Origin: Bartonella tribocorum CIP 105476 | GTDB lineage: Bacteria; Pseudomonadota; Alphaproteobacteria; Rhizobiales; Rhizobiaceae | DNA length: 64,000 nt | Assembly: GCF_000196435.1 (NCBI RefSeq) | Contig: NC_010161.1 | Location: forward strand, 2,127,001 to 2,191,000 | Reading direction: 5' to 3' | Shown here: piece after piece, positions 38,065 through 47,500 of the stretch | Layout: every line of letters begins with the position of its first letter | Position numbering within the stretch: the first letter of the stretch is position 1 | Position numbers and translations under genes: made by a program | The notes under the pieces: generated by a model | Databases searched by the model: none | What the model was told of the DNA's origin: nothing | The model's input: the letters and a program-made list of their open reading frames with translations, nothing else

Positions 38065-40200
38065 TTTATCTATCTCCCAAACGCACAGCTCCTCATTGTA
38101 CCGCTGTAAACGCAAAAGACGCCTCCCCCTCACAAGCCTTACGCAAGCGCCTCACACACACACTCTCTTTTCACTCATCCCCTCCTCCTTTTTCCTGACA
38201 AGCGCCCCCCCTATCGGCTAAAAAATTCCCCACAAAAAGGCTCTCCCACCAACATTTACCTCCACCGAAAGCACAATAACCCCTATTCCCTCCCCAGTGA
38301 AAAAACACTTGACCCGTCAATTATCCGGCAACTTTCCCGCCATAGTGGGAGCTCTCACTGCCCTCGAACACACAATACAAAAGCCGCCAAAACCATGTCC
38401 CAATATGCCTAAGCACCTCTCTCACTTCTCCCCAACATCTTGCCCCAAAGTGCTTCCTGATCCCCTCCTTAGCTGCCTCTAAAACCGCCCACCATCTTCC
38501 CAAAATACTTTCACACACACTAAGCCCCCTGCTTGCTTCCCCCTCCAACACCCACCTGCTTTTCCACCTACTTTTGCCTTGTGACAAAAGCTTGTCCCTC
38601 ATCAACGCTGTACAAGATCCCCTTCTTTCTCCCCCCTACGTCCTTAGCTCCCCCCTCATTTTCGTTCTCCAACACGCTTTCACTTGTCACTCCAAGCCCC
38701 ACTCATGATATCATCCTCTGTACCCCCCTCATTTCCTATCCCCAAAAATTAACCACCCCCCCACCAACTTTTCTCCCTCACGCGGCGCACTCATCCCCTC
38801 CTCCTTTTTCCTGACAAGCGCCCCCCCCTATCGGCTAAAAAATTCCCCACAAAAAGGCTCTCCACCCCAACATTTACCTCCACCGAAAGCACAATAACCC
38901 CTATTCCCTCCCCAATGAAAAAACACTTGACCCGTCAATTATCCGGCAACTTTCCCGCCATAGTGGGAGCTCTCACTGCCCTCGAACATGGCAACACAAA
39001 AGCCGCCAAAACCATGTCCCAATATGCCTAAGCACCTCTCTCACTTCTCCCCAACATCTTGCCCCAAAGTGCTTCCTGATCCCCTCCTTAGCTGCCTCTA
39101 AAACCGCCCACCATCTTCCCAAAATACTTTCACACACACTAAGCCCCCTGCTTGCTTCCCCCTCCAACACCCACCTGCTTTTCCACCTACTTTTGCCTTG
39201 TGACAAAAGCTTGTTCCTCATCAACGCTGCACAAGATCCCCCTCTTGCCCGCCTCATTCTTGTTTTGCCCTCCCGCAGACGCTTTGTCTTCATTCCAAGC
39301 CCCACTCATGGTACCGTCCTCTTCATCCCCCTCATTTCCTTATCCCCCATCAACCACCACAGCCAACCTTTCCCCCAACGAGCTGTTGTGGCTCCCACCC
39401 TTTCTTCCCTTTTCCCATATCGGTAAAAAACGCCTCCCAAATGTCTCTTCCCCAAACGACTTTTCCCTAATGAGTGAGTGTACGACAGACACTATTTTCT
39501 CCCCAATGAACAAAAGCACACTAAGCACCATTCTCTCACCAGTGGAAAAAACACTTAACCGACAACTTGGTCATCATGAGTGCCTTTCATTGCCTCCGAA
39601 CACACAATACAAAAGCCGCCAAAACTGCACCAATATGCCTAAGCACCTCTCTCACTCTCCCCAACATCTTGCCCCAAAGTGCTTCCTGATCCCCTCCTTA
39701 GCTGCCTCTAAAACCGCCCGCCATCTTCCCAAAATACTTTCACACACACACTAAGCCCCCTGCTTGCTTCCCCCTCCAACCCCCACCTACTTTTCCATCT
39801 ACTTTTGCCTTGTGACGAAAGCTTGTCCCTCATCAACGCTGCACAAGATCCCCTTCTTTCTCCCCCCTACGTCCTTAGCTCCCCCCTCATTTTCGTTCTC
39901 CAACACGCTTTCACTTGTCGCTCCAAGCCCCACTCATGATATCATCCTCTGTACCCCCCTCATTTCCTATCCCCAAAAATTAACCACCCCCCCACCAACT
40001 TTTCTCCCTCACGCGGCGCACTCATCCCCTCCTCCTTTTTCCTGACAAGCGCCCCCCTATCGGCTAAAAAATTCCCCACAAAAAGGCTCTCCCCCCAACA
40101 TTTTTCCCCAATAAACGAAAGCACAACAACCCCTATTCCCTCCCCAGTGAAAAAACACTTGTCCCGTCAATTATCCGGCAACTTGGTCCTCATGGGGAGA
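38065..40200. repeat. segmental tandem repeats, right block
   Basis: Three further units start near 38160, 38790 and 39480. They share TTTTTCCTGACAAGCGCCCC, CTCCCCAGTGRAAAAAACAC, CAATATGCCTAAGCACCTC and AAAATACTTTCACACACACT with the left block. The yqaJ gene is thus embedded in one array. Minus-strand frames of ~110 codons (for example 38973-39305) repeat the yqaJ tail coding sequence but have no start signals. Confidence 0.9.
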
Positions 40201-40218
40201 GCCCTTTTTTAAATCCTG

Positions 40219-40407
40219 CTACTGCACGATGAAAAAATCATAGCAGCAATATTCTTCTGCCAAGTTTTTTGCCATCATCTCAGCCATCTCTTGCGAGATG
40301 AAAAGAACAGCGTTGTGTTTTTGTGGTTCGAGTCTGATGAGATTTCGAGTTTTTCCAGCGTAATAAAGTGGAAAGCCTTGATAAGAAGTCTTGAGATAAC
40401 TTGGCAT
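40219..40407 (-). CDS. small phage-region protein, unknown
   Basis: 62 residues beginning MPSYLKTSYQGFPLYYAGKT, with EMAEMMAKNLAEEYCCYDFF at the C terminus. ATG 40407 follows GGTGGT, which includes the last codons and stop of the preceding gene, so the two genes are coupled with a gap of two bases. No family recognised. Confidence 0.55.
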   Translation of the reverse strand: MPSYLKTSYQGFPLYYAGKTRNLIRLEPQKHNAVLFISQEMAEMMAKNLAEEYCCYDFFIVQ

Positions 40408-40409
40408 GA

Positions 40410-40799
40410 TTACCACCAATAATCGGACAAGACATCACAGGGACGTAAACGATGCTGTTTTTCATAAGAGCCATAGAGATTATCTTCATAATCACACGCC
40501 ACTCTTTCGTCTAAACACGCATGATAGGCTTCACTATTCAAAATGAAGGGCTGCAATTGTGTATTTTCTTCATTTATTTCGTAATTTTCGGCATAAAAAT
40601 CAGCGATTTGTTCTGTCACGTCTTCCGCATGATTGGTTGTAAGATCAAGGCGTAAAACTTTATAAACCGTTTCAGATTCTTCAATCAGTTCGAGTACTTC
40701 TTCGATTTCGTCGATTGGCCCTTCATAGGTATCAGGCTTTTCGTCTTCGCAAAGAATGATAATGATTTCATCCTCTTTAACGAATGGAATATTTTTCAT
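40410..40799 (-). CDS. acidic phage-region protein, unknown
   Basis: 129 residues, very acidic (DEIEEVLELIEESE), ending in DVLSDYWW. AAAGGGGG before the ATG is a strong binding site. First gene of a short minus-strand unit next to the repressor; a candidate operator lies 70 bases upstream. Strongly acidic early phage proteins can be DNA mimics or inhibitors, but that is only an idea here. No family recognised. Confidence 0.6.
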   Translation of the reverse strand: MKNIPFVKEDEIIIILCEDEKPDTYEGPIDEIEEVLELIEESETVYKVLRLDLTTNHAEDVTEQIADFYAENYEINEENTQLQPFILNSEAYHACLDERVACDYEDNLYGSYEKQHRLRPCDVLSDYWW

Positions 40800-40870
40800 G
40801 ATTTTCCCCCTTTAGATAGTTGATAAAGCATAGCTTCATCTTGACAAGATCAAATATACCGTTAGTCTTA

Positions 40871-40886
40871 TCTCCTCTATAGGAGA
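40871..40886. promoter_or_regulatory. candidate repressor operator
   Basis: TCTCCT-CTAT-AGGAGA, a perfect 6-bp inverted repeat upstream of the acidic gene. It resembles the TATCCT/AGGATA palindrome beyond the repressor gene. Assignment to the CI-like repressor is inferred from position. Confidence 0.4.
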
Positions 40887-41051
40887 GATGTCAACCATTT
40901 TATCCTTCATAAAAGATATATTTTAAATCTTTGCGGGGCTCAAATGACATATATAAATAAAAATCTGTTGTTCCTTATTCCCCTCATGTTTTTTTGTTGT
41001 TCTCTATTTGTTCTTACACAATTGCAATTATAAAAACACAGGAGAGATAAA

Positions 41052-41192
41052 ATGAGTGATATAATATTAATAGAATACTGGAGTCGTCTTGATTCAAAAG
41101 CACAGAAGGAACTTATTTTGAAGCTTCGCCAATGGGTCGCCGCAAAAGAGTCAAAATCGCCTTTCTCTCTTCCGGAGAGAGTTTTGAAATAA
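41052..41192 (+). CDS. putative 46-residue protein overlapping the repressor 3' end
   Basis: ATG 41052 follows AGGAGAG at good spacing and opens a 46-residue frame, starting MSDIILIEYWSRLDSK, which ends at 41192. It overlaps the last 80 bases of the repressor gene tail to tail. The ribosome binding site is the main support; no family recognised. Confidence 0.4.
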   Translation: MSDIILIEYWSRLDSKAQKELILKLRQWVAAKESKSPFSLPERVLK

Positions 41193-41430
41193 GCTCTATA
41201 AATTCTTTATCTTCAGGACTGACCTCCTTACCGTAAAGAATATAATTCATACTGATATCAATTGCGTGACAAATTCGCGAGAGAGATTCGATTGTTGGTT
41301 CTTTTCCTTCAGAAAGAATAGAATGGAGGTACCCCGCGCCTTTACCGGCAGCGAGAGAGATAGATCTTTTTGACCGTCCGCTTTTTTCCAAAGCAGCCCT
41401 TAACCTTTGACGCCAACCATCGATATTCAT
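41113..41430 (-). CDS. CI-like phage repressor, XRE family
   Basis: About 105 residues from ATG 41430, behind GGTGA. HTH at about 5-62: WRQRLRAALEKSGRSKRSIS, LAAGKGAGYLHSILSEG, then PTIESLSRICHAIDISMNYI. The C terminus SPEDKEFIELISKLSPEERK is typical of short phage repressors without the peptidase domain. It is distinct from the Brt-linked regulators. It lies between the minus-strand early genes and the plus-strand replication genes, the usual switch position. A GTG at 41466 is a less likely start. Confidence 0.82.
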   Translation of the reverse strand: MNIDGWRQRLRAALEKSGRSKRSISLAAGKGAGYLHSILSEGKEPTIESLSRICHAIDISMNYILYGKEVSPEDKEFIELISKLSPEERKAILTLLRRPIGEASK

Positions 41431-41493
41431 AATTTCACCATATAGCGCGTCTTTTGAAAAAAACACGTCCTTTTTACAAAACGGGCTTGCATT

Positions 41494-41510
41494 ATCCTCT
41501 AAAAAGGATA
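41494..41510. promoter_or_regulatory. candidate repressor operator
   Basis: TATCCT-CTAAAA-AGGATA, a perfect 6-bp inverted repeat about 65 bases upstream of the repressor start, in the divergent region before the replication genes. Confidence 0.45.
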
Positions 41511-41830
41511 AAATTAAGGAAACAAATTTTATTTTTTAGGGGGAAATAAAAAATCATTTTTCACTCATAAAAATACTTTAACCACACCATAGGATGTAAA
41601 AGACAACCTCCAAAAGCCGATAGATTGGGAAGTGTTGTCCTCTTTATTTTTTCCATCACCGCAGTCTCAAATTGTTGTTTTCATGTCCTTCAAGCACACC
41701 CACACATTTATAAACGTCATCAAGAAGCCCTTTTGTCATTAAGCAGAGCCAAACGCAACATGAGCTAAATTTTTGTTTGCGCTTTTATTGTCAATGAAAC
41801 TGTATAAGAAAGAAGAAAGAAGATTGCCGT
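41511..41830. other. divergent control region
   Basis: AT-rich, no gene. It must hold the promoter for the DUF1376 gene. GAAAGAAGAAAGAAG just before 41831 is a weak ribosome binding site. Confidence 0.45.
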
Positions 41831-42898
41831 ATGAAACACGCTAATCAACAAGAAACTCCTCACTATGAATCGTCTAGGCTTCCATATGTTTGTTGGTATC
41901 AAAATGATTTTCTAGGCGGTGTTCGTGGCATGCGCGCCCATGAGATAGGAATCTATACGATTCTTCTCAATGAAATGTATGCACGCGGTCGTCCTCTAGA
42001 AATATCGGAAGAACGTTTAGCGCGTCTTTGCGGTTGTGACAAGCGAACTTTTGTTAATGTTTTAGAAATGCTGATCCGCGAGGGTAAGATTTTAAATTTA
42101 GCCAATGGCTTATGGAACCAACGTTGCGAAAATGTTTTTCAAGAGCGTGAAAAATTGCTTGAACAAAAATCCTTTGCGGGGCGTTCTTCGGCAAAAAAGC
42201 GCAAAAAAATCAATGCTGAGTTTCAACAACTGCTTAACGAGCGGACAAAAGATGATCAACAAAGCTTAGAAGCTCAAAAGGCAGAAGAAAAGAAAACACC
42301 TATCGGTGTTTTTGAAAAGAAAATTTTGTCTGATGCGTCAGACACTTCGCTTTCCTACCAAAAGCGCTTTGAACAAAGCACTCAACTCGCTACTTTGGCT
42401 CTTTCGTCCCCGCCCTTCTCCCCACCACCAGAAGAAACAGAGCACGAAAATGCCTGCCCCAATGCCCTCCAAGCAGAAGCACGAGGGGACCCTACCCCAC
42501 AAATTGTCCCACAAAAAACCACAACAAGCCTCGCCCCTCTTCCGCCCTCCCGCTTCACATCCTCCCCCCCGGCTTGCAGCAACAAAAAAACCACCATCGC
42601 AAGCATTCCCAAAGGGCACCGTCTTCCTCCAGATTGGCAAGCAGATATCAAGGCAGCCGTTTCAGAAGGTTTGAGTGAGCGCCAAGCCCATTGGCAAGCC
42701 AAAAAATTTCGCGATTATTGGCAAGCGAAAAGTGGCAAAGAAGCCCTCAAAGCAGACTGGCAAGCCACATGGCGCAATTGGTTTCGTCATGAGATCGAAC
42801 GGCAAGAACAGCAAAAACAGTGGGACTCCTCATCTCTCATCTCTCAGAGCAACGAGAATCTTTACCGCAGCCTGATCAACTATCGCGACACGTGTTGA
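41831..42898 (+). CDS. DUF1376 phage replication protein
   Basis: 355 residues. The N-terminal DUF1376 domain spans about 18-110 (YVCWYQNDFLGGVRGM, EIGIYTILLNEMYARG, RLARLCGCDKRTF), a winged-helix-like domain found in phage replication initiators (lambda O-like position). The middle (130-270) is low complexity. The C-terminal block LPPDWQADIKAAVSEGLSER... ending ATWRNWFRHEI (about 275-330) is the usual end of these proteins. Upstream of the primase-helicase, so a role in origin binding or helicase loading is likely. Confidence 0.82.
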   Translation: MKHANQQETPHYESSRLPYVCWYQNDFLGGVRGMRAHEIGIYTILLNEMYARGRPLEISEERLARLCGCDKRTFVNVLEMLIREGKILNLANGLWNQRCENVFQEREKLLEQKSFAGRSSAKKRKKINAEFQQLLNERTKDDQQSLEAQKAEEKKTPIGVFEKKILSDASDTSLSYQKRFEQSTQLATLALSSPPFSPPPEETEHENACPNALQAEARGDPTPQIVPQKTTTSLAPLPPSRFTSSPPACSNKKTTIASIPKGHRLPPDWQADIKAAVSEGLSERQAHWQAKKFRDYWQAKSGKEALKADWQATWRNWFRHEIERQEQQKQWDSSSLISQSNENLYRSLINYRDTC

Positions 42899-42945
42899 CA
42901 TCACATACGCAACCACTTTCTCAAACACACAACGCGGGGGCACCA

Positions 42946-44400
42946 ATGTTTCAAAATCAAGAACAAAACCACATCAGACACAACAACCCTGAGCACAACA
43001 ACGGGCATAAAAACAACCCGTGGAGCAGCCATTCACACAACAAAACGCATCCCCATCCCCCCCTCTGCTCTCATCACAACAACGCATCCCCCACACGCCT
43101 CATCTTTTCGGCACAAAGGAACGCAACATCTTGCAGCCGTCCTCCAGCCACCCACTCTTGCACGAATACACCTTACCCCACCGATTTTGCGCAAAAGCTT
43201 CCCTTCCCAAACGAGCAAACAAACATCAAGGCGGCAATTTTAGAAACTTTCAATGAGAACCAAGCCCTTCAAACAACACCTTGCAGCCGCCCTCCAGCCA
43301 CCCCCTCCAGCACGAACACACCTTACCCCACCGATTTTGCGCAAAAGCTCCACTTTCCAAGCCAGCAAACAAACATCAAAGCGGCAATTTTAGAAACTTC
43401 TAGCAAAGAGCAAGCCCTTCAAACAACACCTTGCAGCCGTCCTCCAGCCACCCCCTCCAGCACGAACACACCTTACCCCACCGCTTTTGCGCAAAAGCTC
43501 CACTTTCCAAGCCAGCAAACAAACATCAAGGCGGCAATTTTAGAAACTTCTAGCAAAGAGCAAGCCCTTCAAACAACATCTTGCAGCCGCCCTCCAGCCA
43601 CCCACTCTTGCACGAATACACCTTACCCCACCGCTTTTGCGCAAAAGCTTCCCTTCTCAGACGAGCAAACAAACATCAAGGCGGCAATTTTAGAAACTTC
43701 TAGCAAAGAGCAAGCCCTTCAAACAACATCTTGCAGCCGCCCTCCAGCCACCCCCTCCAGCACGAACACACCTTACCCCACCGCTTTTGCGCAAAAGCTC
43801 CACTTTCCAAGCCAGCAAACAAACATCAAGGCGGCAATTTTAGAAACTTTCAATGAGAACCAAGCCCTTCAAACAACATCTTGCAGCCGCCCTCCAGCCA
43901 CCCACTCTTGCACGAATACACCTTACCCCACCGCTTTTGCGCAAAAGCTCCACTTCCCAAACGAGCAAACAAACATCAAAGCGGCAATTTTAGAAACTTC
44001 TAGCAAAGAGCAAGCCCTTCAAACAACACCTTGCAGCCGTCCTCCAGCCACCCACTCTTGCACGAATACACCTTACCCCACCGCTTTTGCGCAAAAGCTC
44101 CACTTTCCAAGCCAGCAAACAAACATCAAGGCGGCAATTTTAGAAACTTCTAGCAAAGAGCAAGCCCTTCAAACAACACCTTGCAGCCGTCCTCCAGCCA
44201 CCCACTCTTGCACGAATACACCTTACCCCACCGCTTTTGCGCAAAAGCTTTCCTTCTCAGACGAGCAAACAAACATCAAAGCGGCCGTTTCAGAAGGTTT
44301 GAGTGAGAGCCAAGCCCATTGGCAAGCCAAAAAGTTTCGCGATTATTGGCACGCAAAAAGTGGCAAAGAAGCCCTTAAAGCGGACTGGCAAGTACCATAG
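42946..44400 (+). CDS. repeat-expanded copy of the DUF1376 C-terminal region
   Basis: A 484-residue frame from ATG 42946 (GGGGG six bases upstream). After a His/Asn-rich start it consists of eight near-identical 50-residue repeats (SRPPATPSSTNTPYPTAFAQ... QTNIKAAILETSSKEQALQT). The last unit passes into IKAAVSEGLSESQAHWQAKK and KFRDYWHAKSGKEALKADWQ, the C-terminal block of the preceding gene, and stops at VP instead of ATWRNWF. So it is a duplication of that gene's 3' half in which one 150-bp unit has multiplied. No DUF1376 domain. Whether it is translated is open. Confidence 0.55.
   Translation: MFQNQEQNHIRHNNPEHNNGHKNNPWSSHSHNKTHPHPPLCSHHNNASPTRLIFSAQRNATSCSRPPATHSCTNTPYPTDFAQKLPFPNEQTNIKAAILETFNENQALQTTPCSRPPATPSSTNTPYPTDFAQKLHFPSQQTNIKAAILETSSKEQALQTTPCSRPPATPSSTNTPYPTAFAQKLHFPSQQTNIKAAILETSSKEQALQTTSCSRPPATHSCTNTPYPTAFAQKLPFSDEQTNIKAAILETSSKEQALQTTSCSRPPATPSSTNTPYPTAFAQKLHFPSQQTNIKAAILETFNENQALQTTSCSRPPATHSCTNTPYPTAFAQKLHFPNEQTNIKAAILETSSKEQALQTTPCSRPPATHSCTNTPYPTAFAQKLHFPSQQTNIKAAILETSSKEQALQTTPCSRPPATHSCTNTPYPTAFAQKLSFSDEQTNIKAAVSEGLSESQAHWQAKKFRDYWHAKSGKEALKADWQVP
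43125..44300 (+). repeat. 150-bp tandem repeat, eight units
   Basis: CCTTACCCCACCG recurs at a 150-base step from about 43171 to 44221. Units fall into mixed subtypes (CCAGCACGAACACA or TCTTGCACGAATACA; AGCCAGCAAAC, AACGAGCAAAC or GACGAGCAAAC), shuffled along the array as expected from unequal exchange. Confidence 0.95.
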
Positions 44401-44500
44401 CGCTACGGATCTTACGATCAGATCGAACCACGAGAACCGCAAAACAGCCCCCCACAGCAAAATAAATCTTTGAAAAAAACGAATAACATCCCGAAGACCC

Positions 44501-47500
44501 ATGAGCACAATTTTTGAAATCAAACAAAAACTTATCGCACAAGCAGATAGAATAGCAGAAATGCTTCTTCCCCAAGGGCATAAACGTGGCAATCATTGGA
44601 TTGTTGGCAACACACGCGGTGAAGCCGGTCAAAGTTTATCGATTTGCTTAAGCGGCAGTAAAGCAGGCCTTTGGTATGATTTTGCAGAAGGTATTGGAGG
44701 CGATATTTTAGACCTTTGGTGTGAAGTCAAAGGCATTAGCCTCTCTCAAGCCTTAGAAGAAGCACGCGCTGCTCTCAATTTGACACGCCCCAAACCCTTT
44801 ATGGTCCCTCATCGTTCCTATCACCGTCCGCCGGCTCCTAAAGGGAATACTCCGCAAAATCTCGTAAAAAACTATCTCCATAAAGAACGCTGCATCCCGC
44901 TAGAAATTATAAAACGTTACCGCATCGGAGAAGAAGGCGAAAAAATCATTTTCCCCTTTTATAAACCTGATGGCACCCTTGCTTTAGTCAAAGAACGACT
45001 CGCTCAAGCGGGAGCAAAAACAAAACCTACAGCCGCCCAATGTGAACCGATTTTATTTGGTTGGCAAGCCCTTTACCCCACAAACCATACCGCCACGCAT
45101 GCCTCACACTCCGCACCCGCAACAGCCAATACCGCCACGCATGCATCGCAACCCATACCCGCAACAGCCCAAGCACCCACACACGCCTCACAACCCACAT
45201 CCACAACAGCCAACACCTCTACACACGCCTCACAACCCATACCCGCAGCAGCCAACACCACCACGCATGCATCGCAACCCATACCCGCAACAGACCACAC
45301 CACCACACACGCCTCGCACCCCACACCCGCCTCACAACCCACATCCACAACAGCCAACACCTCTACACACGCCTCACAACCCACATCCACAACAGCCAAC
45401 ACCTCTACACACGCCTCGCAACCCACACCCGCAGCAGCCCAAGCACCCACACACGCCTCACACTCCGCACCCGCAGCAGCCACCACCTCTACACACGCCT
45501 CACAACCCATACCCGCAGCAGCCCAAGCACCCACACACGCCTCACACTCCGCACCCGCAGCAGCCAATACCACCACGCATGCATCGCACCCCACATCCAC
45601 AACAGCCAACACCGCCACACACGCGCCGCAACCCACATCCACAACAGCCAACACCTCTACACACGCCTCACAACCCACATCCACAACAGCCAACACCTCT
45701 ACACACGCCTCACAACCCACATCCACAACAGCCACCACCTCTACACACGCCTCACACCCCACACCCGCAGCAGCCACCACCTCTACACACGCCTCGCACC
45801 CCACACCCGCAGCAGCCAATACCGCCACGCATGCATCGCACCCCACATCCACAACAGCCACCACCTCTACACACGCCTCACAACCCACATCCACAACAGC
45901 CAACACCTCTACACACGCCTCACAACCCGCGCCCGCAACAGCCAACACCGCCACACACGCGCCCCAACCCGCACCCGCAGCAGCCCACACCACCTCTACA
46001 CACGCCTCACACTCCGCACCCGCAACAGACCACACCACCACACACGCGCCGCAACCCACACCCGCAGCAGCCCAAGCACCCACACACGCCTCACAACCCA
46101 TACCCGCAACAGCCCAAGCACCCACACACGCCTCACACCCCGCACCCGCAGCAGCCAACACCTCTACACACGCCTCACACCCCGCACCCGCAGCAGCCAA
46201 CACCACCACACACGCGCCCCAACCCGCACCCGCAGCAGCCAACACCTCTACACACGCCTCACACCCCGCACCCGCAGCAGCCAACACCACCACACACGCC
46301 TCACACCCCACACCCGCAGCAGCCAACACCTCTACACACGCCTCACAACCCATACCCGCAACAGCCCAAGCACCCACACACGCGCCCCAACCCGCACCCG
46401 CAGCAGCCCACACCACCTCTACACACGCCTCACACTCCGCACCCGCAACAGACCACACCACCACACACGCCTCACACCCCACACCCGCAACAGCCAATAC
46501 CGCCACGCATGCATCGCAACCCACATCCACAACAGCCAACACCACCACACACGCCTCACACCCCACACCCGCAACAGCCAATACCGCCACGCATGCATCG
46601 CAACCCACATCCACAACAGCCAACACCACCACACACGCCTCACAACCCACACACGCGCCCCACCACAGCTCCTCAGATCACGCGTCGTTTCCCACGTTTT
46701 CTTCAACACACCGGACCATTGTCATCACGGAAGGGGAAATTGATGCGCTTTCGCTCGCCGCCTATGGATATCCGGCAGTCTCTGTACCCTTTGGCGGGGG
46801 AAAGGGCGGGAAACACAATTGGATTGAAAATGAATTTGATCATTTAGAAGCTTTTGAAACCATTTTTTTAGCCACCGATATGGACCAGCCCGGAGAAGAA
46901 GCCGCCCATGAAATTGCCAGCAGGCTTGGACGCCACCGTTGCTACCGTGTCCGCTTACCCCGCAAAGATGCCAATGATTGTTTAACCGCAGGCATTGATG
47001 CTGCCACCATAAAAGCGGCTTTTTCTTCAGCAAAAAGCTTTGCACCAGAAGGCTTACGGCGCGCCTCAGACTATAAAGATCAAGTGATTGGGCTTTTTTG
47101 GCCAGAGCCTGAAAAACATCTTGGCTATACGGTTCCTTATCCGAAACTGAAGGACAAATTGCATTTTCGCCCCGCAGAATTAACGCTTTGGAGCGGTGCC
47201 AGTGGAGCAGGCAAAAGCCAATTGTTGTCCGACTGTATTCCCCATTGGATTGCACAAAACAGCCGTCTTTGCTTAGCATCTCTAGAGATGAAAGGAGAAC
47301 AATCCCTCCGGCGTTTAACCAAACAAACGGGCGGCTTAGAAAAACCTACAAAAGAGACCATTGAACGTATTTTGCATTTTTTAGACAATGGGCTTATTCT
47401 TTATGAACATGTTGGCAAATCAAGTGTCGACACCTTGCTTGATGTCTTTGACTATTGCCGCGCGCGCTATGGTTGCGATCAATTTATTATCGACAGTCTG

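Noticed and set aside
45042..46847. Long ORFs of 525-600 codons overlapping the primase-helicase in other frames
   Set aside because: They coincide with the 42-bp repeat, which lacks stops in those frames. The frame linking both halves of the primase-helicase is the real one.
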